Of a stretch of DNA of 64,000 nucleotides, positions 19,020 through 26,920 are shown piece after piece; within the stretch, counting starts at the first letter, position 1, and each line of letters starts with the position of its first letter. The position numbers and the translations under genes are program-made. The notes beneath the pieces were generated by a model that was not told where the DNA came from, did not search any database, and saw nothing but the letters and a program-made list of their open reading frames with translations. Source of the DNA: Treponema sp. UBA4377 (lineage in GTDB: Bacteria; Spirochaetota; Spirochaetia; Treponematales; Treponemataceae); contig DGRX01000025.1 of NCBI GenBank assembly GCA_002391235.1, forward strand, positions 14,359 to 78,358. Direction: 5' to 3'.

Positions 19020-19754
19020 ATGACAAAAAAACAAGTCTTGCGCTTGGCCGCGATTTTTTTTATGGGCCTTGCGCTTTTTGCCGCGGGAAAATATTCCAAG
19101 GCCGCCAAAAGGAAAGCGCTTTCCGAAAGCTTTGCGTGGAATGGAGAGCCTTATGACATCAGCGAGGTAAATTCCTTTGACGCGAAATTCGCCCATGCCT
19201 ACGACAAAAAGCTTTCAAAGCTGGGAACCCTTGTCGTTTTGTTTGCGATGGGCGCGGAGCTTTGCGTAGTCGGAGCCGTTTCGTTCTTTCCCGCAAAAGA
19301 CAAAAAGAGCGCGGTCAAAGGGCTTTTTTTGGACGCCTTTGTTTTTGTAAATTGCTGGCTTTGGGGAAACGGCTTTCTTCAATTGTTAAAGACCGCGGCC
19401 GGAAGAATCAGGCCCTATATGTATTTTTCAAATCCCAAAGGGCACGGGGTAAAAAGCGGAGACTTTTGCCGCTCTTGGCCCAGCGGACACTGCCTTCGCG
19501 CCTTTGTCGTCTTTGGCTTTTTGTGCTTTTGGTTTTTCTTTCGCAAAAAAAATTCAAAGATAAGATTGCCAGCGCTTTGCGTTTTCTTTTTGCTTTCCGT
19601 TGGCGTGATGGCCTTGCGGGTTTTAAGCGGAAACCATTTTGTCACCGACAGCCTTTGCGGCGCGGCGATTGGTTTTTTTACAAGCGGCGCGGTATTCTTG
19701 GCCTGCGAGAAAGTTCGCTCAGCGCCTAAACCGCCCCTTGACCAAAAGGCCTAA
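19020..19754 (+). CDS. PAP2 superfamily membrane phosphatase
   Basis: 244 residues, start ATG with a GGGGAG site upstream. Several hydrophobic segments span the protein (about 7-24, 66-88, 100-122, 155-178, 185-203, 212-230). The phosphatase signature is complete: KTAAGRIRP, then SWPSGH, then RVLSGNHFVTD, supplying the Lys, Arg, His and Asp residues of PAP2/phosphatidic-acid phosphatases. Likely substrates are lipid phosphates such as phosphatidate, PGP or undecaprenyl pyrophosphate, with the active site facing the periplasm. Proximity to murC would suit undecaprenyl pyrophosphate recycling, but that is inference. Confidence 0.85.
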   Translation: MTKKQVLRLAAIFFMGLALFAAGKYSKAAKRKALSESFAWNGEPYDISEVNSFDAKFAHAYDKKLSKLGTLVVLFAMGAELCVVGAVSFFPAKDKKSAVKGLFLDAFVFVNCWLWGNGFLQLLKTAAGRIRPYMYFSNPKGHGVKSGDFCRSWPSGHCLRAFVVFGFLCFWFFFRKKNSKIRLPALCVFFLLSVGVMALRVLSGNHFVTDSLCGAAIGFFTSGAVFLACEKVRSAPKPPLDQKA

Positions 19755-19766
19755 AAAAACTAATAT
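19738..19766 (+). promoter_or_regulatory. Promoter of tRNA-Leu
   Basis: -35 TTGACC (19738-19743), 17-base spacer, -10 TAATAT (19761-19766). The predicted start is a few bases before the mature tRNA at 19777. The -35 box lies inside the end of the PAP2 gene. Confidence 0.55.
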
Positions 19767-19776
19767 ATCTAAACTT

Positions 19777-19860
19777 GCCCGGATGGCGAAATTGGTAGAC
19801 GCGCTAGGTTCAGGTCCTAGTGGAAGCAATTCTATGAGAGTTCAAGTCTCTCTCCGGGTA
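19777..19860 (+). tRNA. tRNA-Leu (anticodon CAG)
   Basis: 84 bases with all arms visible. Acceptor GCCCGGA pairs with TCCGGGT at 19853-19859 (one G-U), A is the discriminator. The D-arm contains the ATTGGTAGAC region. The anticodon stem CTAGG/CCTAG encloses loop TTCAGGT, so the anticodon is CAG (leucine, reads CUG). The long variable arm of a class II tRNA is present, and the T arm is GAGAG-TTCAAGT-CTCTC. The 3' CCA is not encoded (ACG follows the discriminator), so maturation needs the CCA-adding enzyme found 2 kb downstream. Confidence 0.95.
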
Positions 19861-19862
19861 AC

Positions 19863-19891
19863 GCGCAGGGGTAGCCTTGCGCTTTTTTTTT
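19863..19891 (+). terminator. Rho-independent terminator after tRNA-Leu
   Basis: Stem GCGCAGG (19863-19869) with CCTTGCGC (19875-19882, one bulged T), followed by nine T residues (19883-19891). It ends the tRNA transcript just before the MATE gene. Confidence 0.75.
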
Positions 19892-19913
19892 AGCGTTGCA
19901 ATTGGAGCGGACT

Positions 19914-21257
19914 TTGGCGCAGACAAAAGATTTGACAGTTGGAAATCCTCTTTTCCTAATCATAAAATTCGCGCTGCCCTTGCTGGGCGGAATCTTGTTC
20001 CAGCAAGCCTACAACATAGCGGACGCGGCGATTGTAGGCCGCTACTTGGGAGCCAAAGCCTTGGCCGCCGTGGGAGCGTCTTCGAGCGCGCAGTTTTTGA
20101 CCTTTGGTTTTTGCATGGGAACGATGACGGGCTTTGCGGTTCCTGTCGCCCAGCGCTTTGGCGCGCGCGACTACGACGGAATGAGGCGCTTTGTCTTTTG
20201 CGCAAACATTTTGGCGGCGGCCACGGCGCTTTTAATGACAAGCCTTTGCGCCTTTTTTTGCGACCAAATACTTTTCGCTCTAAAAACGCCGGAAGACATT
20301 TTTGGCGACGCGCGCGTGTATTTGTTCACGCTTTTTTTGGGAACGCCCTTCATCATTTTTTACAACTGGCTTTCAAGCCTTTTGCGCGCGGTGGGCGACA
20401 GCAAAACGCCTTTCGCTTTCTTGGTCTTTTCAACGATGCTCAACGTCGTTCTGGATTTGCTTTTCATCGTTTGCTTTGGCTGGGGAGTTTTTGGAGCGGC
20501 CTTCGCGACTGTCATTTCATTGTTCGTTAGCGGCCTTCTTTGCGCGCTTTACATTCGCGCCAAGTTTGAAATCCTTCGCCTAAAAAAGGAGAACAAGGTT
20601 TTTGACTTTAGGACCGCCGCCGCCTTGATAAAAATCGGAGTTCCGATGGGCTTGCAGTTTTCGATAACCGCTATAGGCTCTATGATAATGCAGGCGGCCA
20701 ACAACGCGCTTGGAACCGTTTACGTTTCGGCCTTTAGCGCGGCCTCAAAGATAAAGCAATTCGCCATCTCGCCCTTTGACGCGCTTGCCGCCTCGGTTTC
20801 CACCTTTGCAAGCCAAAACTACGGCGCCCACAAATTTGACAGAATAAAAAAAGGCTTTGCGCAAGGCATCGCCGCCGGAGTCCTTTTGGGCGCCGCGCTC
20901 GCCGTTCTTTTGATTTTCTTTGGAAGGCAATTGTCGATGATTTTTATTTCCGCAAAGAACGCCGAAGTCTTGGACGCTTCGCAAAAGTTCCTTTTTATAA
21001 GCGGCTTTTTTTATTTGGTGATTCCATTTTTGAACGTGTCGCGCCTTACGGTCCAAGGCTTGGGCTATTCCAACCGCGCGATATTTTCAGGCGTTATAGA
21101 AATGCTCGCCCGAATTTTTGTAAGCTTCGCGCTTGTGCCGACGATGGGCTGGACCGCGATTTGCTTTTGCGACCAAGCCGCGTGGGTCAGCGCGACCTTC
21201 TTTATTTTTTCTTACTGCCTTTGCTTAATCGGACGCTTGCAAAAAGAGGCGCTATAA
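19914..21257 (+). CDS. MATE family multidrug/solute exporter
   Basis: 447 residues from a TTG at 19914, chosen because GGAG (19904-19907) lies 6 bases upstream; earlier in-frame TTGs at 19896 and 19902 are less well placed and no ATG fits. The protein has about 12 membrane segments and the MATE opening LTVGNPLFLIIKFALPLLGGILFQQAYNIADAAIVGRYLG. It also shows the repeated half-structure with a second GVPMGLQFSITAIGSMIMQAANN block near the middle. MATE proteins export organic cations, drugs or lipid-linked compounds driven by Na+ or H+. The substrate is not evident. The 3' end overlaps the convergent thiN gene by 56 bases. Confidence 0.88.
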   Translation: MAQTKDLTVGNPLFLIIKFALPLLGGILFQQAYNIADAAIVGRYLGAKALAAVGASSSAQFLTFGFCMGTMTGFAVPVAQRFGARDYDGMRRFVFCANILAAATALLMTSLCAFFCDQILFALKTPEDIFGDARVYLFTLFLGTPFIIFYNWLSSLLRAVGDSKTPFAFLVFSTMLNVVLDLLFIVCFGWGVFGAAFATVISLFVSGLLCALYIRAKFEILRLKKENKVFDFRTAAALIKIGVPMGLQFSITAIGSMIMQAANNALGTVYVSAFSAASKIKQFAISPFDALAASVSTFASQNYGAHKFDRIKKGFAQGIAAGVLLGAALAVLLIFFGRQLSMIFISAKNAEVLDASQKFLFISGFFYLVIPFLNVSRLTVQGLGYSNRAIFSGVIEMLARIFVSFALVPTMGWTAICFCDQAAWVSATFFIFSYCLCLIGRLQKEAL

Positions 21258-22005
21258 GGACAAAGGAGCCGCGCAAAAAATCAATTTGGACTGCCTTTCC
21301 TTGCCGTGCCCATTCTTCCTTTATCGTGTTGCTCACGCTGGGCATTCCTTTTTTGCGGAAGAGGGAGCTTTCCCATTCAAGCCCTTGGGAGCGAATCTTT
21401 CCGCCGTGATTTTTTCCAAAGGCGCGGGCGACGGAAATGATGTCGCCGGCTTTAAGTCCGCTTATTTCAAACGACGAGCGCTCGGCCTTCCACAAAACTT
21501 GCTCGCCGCAAAGCCATGCGTCGGGCGCGATTTTTGTTCCGAACAAATTGTAGATTGACAAAAAGTGGTCGGTCCTGCCGCCCGCGCCGCCGATTAAGGT
21601 GACGAAATCCTTTTTGTCGCGCTCCCAAGATTTTCCGCCAAAAAGGGCAGGAAAGCCGCGCTCTTTTTTGCCTTGCAAAAAGTTCCGCGCTATTTCCCGC
21701 GCTTTCTTTAGCGCCAGCTCGGTGTCGGTGTCGTCCTTGTAGCTGGGGGAGCGTTCTATTATCGCGCCCTTGTAATCGTCCAAAACGCTTTTGTCGCTTA
21801 TCGAATCAAAGTCGCCCAAGATAAGACTTGGCGAAAAATCGTAAAGGCCCTTAAAATATTTTTGCCAGGCGCGGAGCGTTTCAAGGCCTGAGTCTGCGGC
21901 GATGACAGCGTCGGGCTTTTGGCCGTCCGCCAAAATGCTTTTAAAGTAGGCCGCCGCCCTTTCCGGCTCCGGGGAGCTTCCGCCTGTAAAGACGATTATT
22001 TGCAT
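21202..22005 (-). CDS. thiN: Thiamine pyrophosphokinase
   Basis: 267 residues. It transfers pyrophosphate from ATP to thiamine, giving thiamine diphosphate. Seen: GDFDSIS (about residues 84-90), the DDTDTELAL motif (about 110-118) and GGAGGRTDHFLSIYNL (about 158), the three hallmark motifs of ThiN. The length is somewhat above the usual 210-230; the extra residues are mainly the region around FLQGKKERGFPALFGGKSWERDK before the GG.GGR motif, and a basic tail. Its start lacks a ribosome site but has TAGAAT six bases upstream. The divergent neighbour is cca. Confidence 0.9.
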   Translation of the reverse strand: MQIIVFTGGSSPEPERAAAYFKSILADGQKPDAVIAADSGLETLRAWQKYFKGLYDFSPSLILGDFDSISDKSVLDDYKGAIIERSPSYKDDTDTELALKKAREIARNFLQGKKERGFPALFGGKSWERDKKDFVTLIGGAGGRTDHFLSIYNLFGTKIAPDAWLCGEQVLWKAERSSFEISGLKAGDIISVARAFGKNHGGKIRSQGLEWESSLFRKKGMPSVSNTIKEEWARQGKAVQIDFLRGSFVLIAPLFASVRLSKGSKKK

Positions 22006-22011
22006 AAAAAG

Positions 22012-22017
22012 ATTCTA
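22012..22017 (-). promoter_or_regulatory. -10 box of thiN, probably leaderless
   Basis: On the minus strand TAGAAT (22017-22012) is followed by six bases and then the thiN ATG (22005). The spacing matches other proposed leaderless genes in the window. No convincing -35 box was found (TATCAT at the 17-base position). Confidence 0.35.
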
Positions 22018-22066
22018 GCGCAAAATCAATAAAAATGATATAGTTTGTCTTGCGGAGAAACTGTTT

Positions 22067-23581
22067 ATGCGCGGCGTGAAGATTCCCTATGAACTGCAAA
22101 AAATGAATTCTCTCTTTGAGGCGGCGGGCTTTGAGGCTTACCTTGTGGGCGGAGCCGTGCGCGACGAGATTATGGGAAAGGGCGCTCACGACTGGGACGT
22201 TGCGACGAACGCAAAGCCCGAGGACGTGATTAAAATTTTCCGCCGCGTCATTCCAACCGGAATCAAGCACGGCACCGTCACCGTTCACTTTATGAAAAAA
22301 GCGATAGAAGTGACCACCTTCCGCACCGAAAGCGATTACTCCGACGGCCGCCACCCGGACAAGGTCGAGTACGCGGGCCATATCGAAGAAGACTTAAGCC
22401 GCCGCGACTTTACGATGAACGCGATGGCGGCAAGCCTTGCCGACGGCCATATTGTCGACCCTTACGGCGGCGCGGACGACATACAAAAAAAGACGATTCG
22501 CGCGGTGGGCGAGCCTTTCGAGCGCTTTATGGAAGACGGCCTCCGTCCTGTGCGCGCGGTCCGCTTTGCCTCGCAGCTTGGCTTTAAGATAGAAGAAAAA
22601 ACTTGGGCCGCCATTTTGCGGGAGGACATACTAAAAAAGGCGGCCGGCATTTCCTTGGAGCGCTTTAGGGACGAGTTTTGCAAAATCCTTTTGTCGAGCG
22701 TTCCGTCCGTCGGCCTTAAGCTTTTGGAAGAAAGCGGCCTTCTAAAGATTTTTATCCCGGAACTTTTGCAAGGCCGAGCCTGCGTCCAAAGCGACGAGCG
22801 GGGCTTTCACAGCTTTGACGTTTTGGACCACAACTTTTACGCCTGCGACGGAGCGGTCTTGCGCGGCGCTTCCGAGGCTTGCGACAAGTTTAGTTCTAGC
22901 GGCGCTTCCGACTCTTCTGAACAATCTCCGGCCGACAAGCTCTTGATTTTGCGTCTGGCCGCGCTTTTTCACGACGTGGCAAAGCCTTCATGCAAGCGCG
23001 TCGTTCCGGCGGAGGGCGATGGCGGCCGGCAGTCTTTGTCTTGCGATCAATCTTCGGCAGGCGCGAAAATCACCTTTTACAACCATGAAGTCGCAGGCGA
23101 AAAAATGGCGCGCGGCATTTTGGTCCGCCTAAAATTTTCCAACGCGCAAATAGACGCGGTTTGCCATCTTATAAAAGAGCACATGTTCAACTACGAAAGC
23201 TCTTGGTCCGACGCCGCCGTCCGCCGCTTTGTCCAGCGGGTAGGGAAGGAAAACATCGACGCTCTCTTTGACCTTCGCCTTGCCGACATTTACGGAATGA
23301 AGCGCGTAAAAGTCCGCCTGCATGACACGGCTGTTTGCGGAAAGCTTTTGGAATTGCGCTCTCGCGTCGACAAGGCCTTGCAAGAAAAAAGCGCGATGGG
23401 CCTAAAGGATTTGGCCGTTAACGGCGGCGACTTGATCGCGCTTGGAATTCCCGCCGGGAAGAAAATGGGCGCGATTCTAAAGGAGCTTTTTGAGGCCGTT
23501 ACCGACGACCCGGCGATGAACAGCCGCGACGCGCTTCTAGGTCTTGCGAAGAATTTATACAGCGAAAAATATTCAGGTTAG
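22067..23581 (+). CDS. CCA tRNA nucleotidyltransferase / poly(A) polymerase family protein with HD domain
   Basis: 504 residues. The N-terminal nucleotidyltransferase head has GGAVRD (28-33), the catalytic HDWDVAT (Asp42, Asp44) and ERRD-type motif RRDFTMNAMA (about 108-117). The neck and RFASQLGF region follow, and a C-terminal HD domain starts at LAALFHDVAKP. The likely job is adding or repairing tRNA 3' CCA ends, needed here since the tRNA-Leu gene lacks CCA. The HD region may add phosphatase activity. Two Ser/Gly/Cys-rich inserts interrupt the protein (about residues 270-290 and 312-334), the second inside the HD domain between HDVAKP and FYNHE. A GGAG site lies 9 bases before the ATG. 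Confidence 0.88.
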   Translation: MRGVKIPYELQKMNSLFEAAGFEAYLVGGAVRDEIMGKGAHDWDVATNAKPEDVIKIFRRVIPTGIKHGTVTVHFMKKAIEVTTFRTESDYSDGRHPDKVEYAGHIEEDLSRRDFTMNAMAASLADGHIVDPYGGADDIQKKTIRAVGEPFERFMEDGLRPVRAVRFASQLGFKIEEKTWAAILREDILKKAAGISLERFRDEFCKILLSSVPSVGLKLLEESGLLKIFIPELLQGRACVQSDERGFHSFDVLDHNFYACDGAVLRGASEACDKFSSSGASDSSEQSPADKLLILRLAALFHDVAKPSCKRVVPAEGDGGRQSLSCDQSSAGAKITFYNHEVAGEKMARGILVRLKFSNAQIDAVCHLIKEHMFNYESSWSDAAVRRFVQRVGKENIDALFDLRLADIYGMKRVKVRLHDTAVCGKLLELRSRVDKALQEKSAMGLKDLAVNGGDLIALGIPAGKKMGAILKELFEAVTDDPAMNSRDALLGLAKNLYSEKYSG

Positions 23582-23640
23582 CCCGCCGCTCCAATTTTAG
23601 GCTTGCGGGCCGCGCCGCTTATAGGCTTGCGGCAAATCTC
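23582..23640. repeat. Intergenic double TAGGCTTGC repeat, possible bidirectional terminator
   Basis: Between convergent genes. Two copies of a unit with TTAGGCTTGCGG / ATAGGCTTGCGG (near 23597 and 23622). Each can fold: GCCCGC (from 23581) with GCGGGC, and GCCGC with GCGGC. The same paired arrangement occurs at 43855-43914, again just after a plus-strand TAG stop and before the end of a minus-strand gene. Confidence 0.55.
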
Positions 23641-23645
23641 CGCGC

Positions 23646-24017
23646 TTAAGCCGTTCCTTCCGCCAAAACCAAAACCGTTCTAGCCGAAAGCGCGATCGCA
23701 ACAGAAAGAATTACGCAAATTATATAGAAAACTAACGTGATTATCTTTTTTGTGAACGTGAACTTTGACAGAATCGAGTCCAAGACCATAAAAATCGTGG
23801 CTAAAATCGACGCGAAAATCAAGGTTATGGAAAGGTAGATAAGGCTTTGCAAAATAAAGGCTTGGCTTTGGTCAAGGAACTCCTGGCTGTTTCCCGCGAT
23901 GTACAAAAGCGCCAAAGAAACGACCAGCATGAATGAAAAAACGGCCATGCGGAAAAAGATTTTTTGCATCAAGTAGACAAAAGGAGCCAAGCGCAATTTT
24001 GAAAATTTAATTTGCAT
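23646..24017 (-). CDS. Small membrane protein of unknown function
   Basis: 123 residues, no family recognised. Three hydrophobic segments are evident (about 20-42, 55-80 and 90-115), with a basic N terminus (KFSKLRLAP) and no signal peptidase site. It is transcribed away from the SPFH-like gene, and the 37-base space between them holds both promoters. On its strand TTGAAA, 17 bases, TATAAA, then seven bases to the ATG; there is no ribosome site. Sharing the promoter region suggests joint regulation with the divergent gene. Confidence 0.6.
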   Translation of the reverse strand: MQIKFSKLRLAPFVYLMQKIFFRMAVFSFMLVVSLALLYIAGNSQEFLDQSQAFILQSLIYLSITLIFASILATIFMVLDSILSKFTFTKKIITLVFYIICVILSVAIALSARTVLVLAEGTA

Positions 24018-24018
24018 C

Positions 24019-24048
24019 TTGAATTTTATACCGAATTTCCATTATAAT
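24019..24048 (+). promoter_or_regulatory. Promoter of the SPFH-like gene, leaderless
   Basis: -35 TTGAAT (24019-24024), 18-base spacer, -10 TATAAT (24043-24048), then six bases to the ATG at 24055. Transcription is predicted to begin at the start codon itself. Confidence 0.6.
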
Positions 24049-24053
24049 TTCAA
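24025..24053 (-). promoter_or_regulatory. Promoter of the small membrane protein gene, leaderless
   Basis: Minus strand -35 TTGAAA (24053-24048), 17-base spacer, -10 TATAAA (24030-24025), seven bases, ATG (24017). It overlaps the plus-strand promoter almost completely: each -35 box lies near the other's start site, so the two polymerases must compete. Confidence 0.55.
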
Positions 24054-24054
24054 T

Positions 24055-24897
24055 ATGAAAAAAAGAACTTCGTTTTTTTTGTCTCTCGTAATTTTGCTTG
24101 GCTTTTCGGGCTTTGTCTTTTACACAGGTTGGACGCAGTTCAAGGTTGATTCCGGCAATGTGGGAATCGTCGTTTCAAAGACAGGCGGAGTCAATCCAAA
24201 TCCAATCACGCATGACAAATTTTCTTGGTCCTGGGAATTTCTTTTGCCGACAAACGCCCGCGTGGTAAATTTTGTTCCAAAAACTCTAAGCTTTCAAAAG
24301 TCATCTTCCGGCCTTTTGCCGAGCGGAGGCGAATACGCGAAGGTTTTTAACGGAGCGGCCGACTTTTCTTACGCCTTTGATTTTTCGATTGACGTAAAGG
24401 CCTCTATCGATGAAATTTGCGCCTTGCTAAAGGCGGGCGAAATAAAAAGCCAGGACGACTTGGAAAAACTTTTGGAGCGCAAGGCCGAAAACTTTGCAAG
24501 CTTGGCCGCGCAAAAAATTCTTTCGGCGGCGCTTTCCAGCGCTGGAACTGATTTTTCAAAAGCCCAGAGCCTTGTCGATGACGCTGCAAAGGAATACTCC
24601 GGAGCGCAAAAAGGCTCGTTTGAAATTCAATCAGTTACATTAAAAAAATTCTCAGTTCCGGACATAGCCTTGTACAAAAAAGCCGCCGCTTCTTACGAAG
24701 AGTACGCCAAGGCTTTGAGCGACGCCGCGGCGAAGAACGCCCAAAAGGAAGCGGAAGAAAGCTCTCGTTTTAAGACGACGATGCAAAAGATGGAAAGCCT
24801 TGGAGAGACCTTAAAAAAGTATCCAGAGCTTTCTGACATGATAAAGAATTCCGACAACATAAACAAAACTTTGCAGACGATTGACTCGATAGAGTAG
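24055..24897 (+). CDS. Membrane-anchored protein, possibly divergent SPFH/band-7-like
   Basis: 280 residues from the ATG at 24055; the ORF is open 12 codons further up, but that part overlaps the promoter. Residues about 7-25 form a membrane anchor. The next stretch, VDSGNVGIVVSKTGGV...FSWSWEFLLPTNARVVNF, has the layout of SPFH (stomatin/prohibitin/HflK-like) proteins, where a vppg.vGvv..Gg motif precedes a ...PT.a.v..f strand. A helical, Ala/Glu-rich second half (about 140-280) also fits. The match is weak and could be wrong. No obvious catalytic residues. The aroH gene follows after 21 bases. Confidence 0.5.
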   Translation: MKKRTSFFLSLVILLGFSGFVFYTGWTQFKVDSGNVGIVVSKTGGVNPNPITHDKFSWSWEFLLPTNARVVNFVPKTLSFQKSSSGLLPSGGEYAKVFNGAADFSYAFDFSIDVKASIDEICALLKAGEIKSQDDLEKLLERKAENFASLAAQKILSAALSSAGTDFSKAQSLVDDAAKEYSGAQKGSFEIQSVTLKKFSVPDIALYKKAAASYEEYAKALSDAAAKNAQKEAEESSRFKTTMQKMESLGETLKKYPELSDMIKNSDNINKTLQTIDSIE

Positions 24898-24918
24898 CGG
24901 CTGATACGGACAACGATT

Positions 24919-25287
24919 ATGGAAAAAAGAGTGTATGCCGCCCGCGGCGCTATTTTTGCGGAAAACACAAAAGAGTCGATACAGGAAAAAGCCGTAAAGC
25001 TTTTTAACGCCGTCGTGGAAAAAAACGGAATCGCAAGCGACGATGTCGTTTCATTGCAATGGACGATGACAAAAGACTTGGATTCGATGAACCCCGCCAC
25101 CGCCTTGCGGCTTGGAAAGACATTGATTCAAGCCAGCGAAATTCCTCTCTTTTGCTCGCAGGAAGCCTTTATCCAAGGCGGACGAAGCGGCGTGATTAGA
25201 ATGTTGCTTACGGCCTACATGAGCCATAAGCCTGTTCATGTGTTTTTAGACGGAGCCGAGGCCTTGCGCCCGGACATTTCAAAATGA
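24919..25287 (+). CDS. aroH: Chorismate mutase, AroH type
   Basis: 122 residues, the usual AroH-class length (Bacillus subtilis type). The enzyme converts chorismate to prephenate for Phe and Tyr synthesis. Active-site residues align well with the B. subtilis protein: Arg9 (its Arg7), Arg64 (Arg63), Cys79 (Cys75), Glu82 (Glu78), Arg94 (Arg90) and Arg117 in LRPD (Arg116). The tyrosine of HVYLE (Tyr108) is Phe109 here (HVFLD). Its last codons overlap the start of the glycosyltransferase gene (ATGA), so the two are coupled although their pathways are unrelated. Confidence 0.88.
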   Translation: MEKRVYAARGAIFAENTKESIQEKAVKLFNAVVEKNGIASDDVVSLQWTMTKDLDSMNPATALRLGKTLIQASEIPLFCSQEAFIQGGRSGVIRMLLTAYMSHKPVHVFLDGAEALRPDISK

Positions 25288-26843
25288 AGATTTGGATGGT
25301 GGCCCGCGAATACGCGGGAATCGCCGAAGCCGGCGGCGTGAAAAATGTAGTCTGCTCTCTTGCCGAAGCCTTGGCGCGGCAGGGACACGAGGTTAGGTGC
25401 TTTGTTCCTTTTTATGGCTGCGTCAATCCCCAAAGCCTTGGAACCTTCATGCAAAACAAATACAGTTCGGTCGTGGAATCCGCCGGCGAAAAGTACGCCA
25501 TTTCCTATTCGACTGGATTCTTGAACGGCGTTCAAATAATTTTGGTCGGCGCGCAATGCTTTTGGTCCAAGCAAAACGTATACACTTACTGCGCCGCCGA
25601 CTTGCAAATTTTTCCTGACTGCAAAATAGGCGAAGGCTACGCCGAGCAGCATTTGATGAACACAGTTTTTGAAAAGGCGATCTTGGCTTTTGGCGAAGAG
25701 TATTGCTCTAAAGAAGACTCTCCGCAAATAGTTCATTGCCATGACGCGTGCGCGGCAGCCTTGCCTGCGATAATCAGTTGCAATAAAGTTCATTCTTTTG
25801 ACAAGACAAAATATGTCGTCACAATTCACAACGCGGGCCCTTACTACCACCACGAGTTTAAGGACGTTGACGAAGCGTTTTTTTACACAGGAATAAAAAG
25901 AGAGATTCTTGAAAAGTCAAAGAACGGAGAAAGGGTCGAGCCTTATTTGCTTGCAAGCCAGTTTGGCGCTTTGACAACAGTTTCTCCGGACTACGCCAAG
26001 GAACTTTGCGATCCCAACAATCCCAATACCGACGGACTTTCGAAAATTTTCGCCGAGCGAAAAATTCCCATTTTGGGAATCACTAACGGTTTTGACATCG
26101 CCCGCTACGAGCCGGAAAATGCAAACGCCTCGCGCCTGCCTTATGAATACAGTCCGGAAAAGCTTGACCTTGAGGGCAAATACAAGACAAGAAAATATTT
26201 TTTGGAAAAAATCGCCTGCCGCGACGCTCCTGAAATTAACGGAATGCCAAGAAGCGGCTACTTGGACGGCGAGGGAAGGGTGTACTTTGCCTACCACGGC
26301 CGCCTTGTAAGGCAAAAGGGAATCCTGCTTTTGCTTGACGCCGCGCGCGAATTGTTAAAGAATGTTCCCGAAGCGCGCCTTGTCATAAACGGCCAGGGAG
26401 AAGAAGAGTTAAAGGAAATGTGCTCGGCTTTTGCCAACGAGTTTAGGGGAAAGGTTGTCTTTTATTACGGCTACGAAAAAGCCATGAGCCGAATGTTCAC
26501 CGCGGCGGCAGACTTTGCCCTTTTGCCCAGCGAGTTTGAGCCATGCGGAACGGAAGACTTTATCGCCCAAATTTACGGAACTATTCCCGTGGCGCACGCA
26601 ACCGGCGGCCTAAAGAAAATCCTTAACGGAAAGACAGGCTTTTTGTACGAGCCCAACACGCCGGAACGCTTGGCCGCCTTGATGGCGGAGCTTTCGCAAA
26701 AAAAGCTTAAAAACGCAAAGTGCTACGACAAAATAATCCAAAAGGCCGCAAGGCATCTTAAGGAAAAATATTCCTGGAAAAGCGTCGCAAAGGAACAGTA
26801 CGAGCGCCTTTATTGGGAACTGATGTTCGGAAAGCAGCGCTAG
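25284..26843 (+). CDS. glgA: Glycogen/starch synthase-like glycosyltransferase (GT5)
   Basis: 519 residues. GT5 enzymes extend alpha-1,4-glucan from ADP-glucose. Seen: the N-terminal Rossmann start MKIWMVAREYAGIAEAGGVKNVV, the HNAG region, ITNGFD, the GRLVRQKG motif of the second domain and the acceptor/phosphate motif PSEFEPCG followed by ATGGLKK. Two positions differ from typical GlgA: the KTGGL motif reads EAGGV (residues 15-19), so the substrate-binding Lys is absent, and PSRFEPCGL reads PSEFEPCGT. It may thus be a divergent GT5 with a different donor. The start overlaps aroH by 4 bases. Confidence is high for the family and moderate for the glgA name. Confidence 0.78.
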   Translation: MKIWMVAREYAGIAEAGGVKNVVCSLAEALARQGHEVRCFVPFYGCVNPQSLGTFMQNKYSSVVESAGEKYAISYSTGFLNGVQIILVGAQCFWSKQNVYTYCAADLQIFPDCKIGEGYAEQHLMNTVFEKAILAFGEEYCSKEDSPQIVHCHDACAAALPAIISCNKVHSFDKTKYVVTIHNAGPYYHHEFKDVDEAFFYTGIKREILEKSKNGERVEPYLLASQFGALTTVSPDYAKELCDPNNPNTDGLSKIFAERKIPILGITNGFDIARYEPENANASRLPYEYSPEKLDLEGKYKTRKYFLEKIACRDAPEINGMPRSGYLDGEGRVYFAYHGRLVRQKGILLLLDAARELLKNVPEARLVINGQGEEELKEMCSAFANEFRGKVVFYYGYEKAMSRMFTAAADFALLPSEFEPCGTEDFIAQIYGTIPVAHATGGLKKILNGKTGFLYEPNTPERLAALMAELSQKKLKNAKCYDKIIQKAARHLKEKYSWKSVAKEQYERLYWELMFGKQR

Positions 26844-26861
26844 AAGCGCCCTCGCTAGTTC

Positions 26862-26890
26862 TTGAACATTCCCCCCAAATTCATTATAAT
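26862..26890 (+). promoter_or_regulatory. Promoter of metG and downstream genes
   Basis: -35 TTGAAC (26862-26867), 17-base spacer, -10 TATAAT (26885-26890). The predicted leader of about 24 bases contains AGAGGAAAG before the ATG at 26921, a conventional layout that contrasts with the leaderless promoters in the window. Confidence 0.65.
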
Positions 26891-26920
26891 ATTTCAACTT
26901 AAATTTATAGAGGAAAGCAG

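Noticed and set aside
26833..26855. GCGCT/AGCGC hairpin after the glycosyltransferase gene as a terminator
   Set aside because: The stem is five bases with no T-run.
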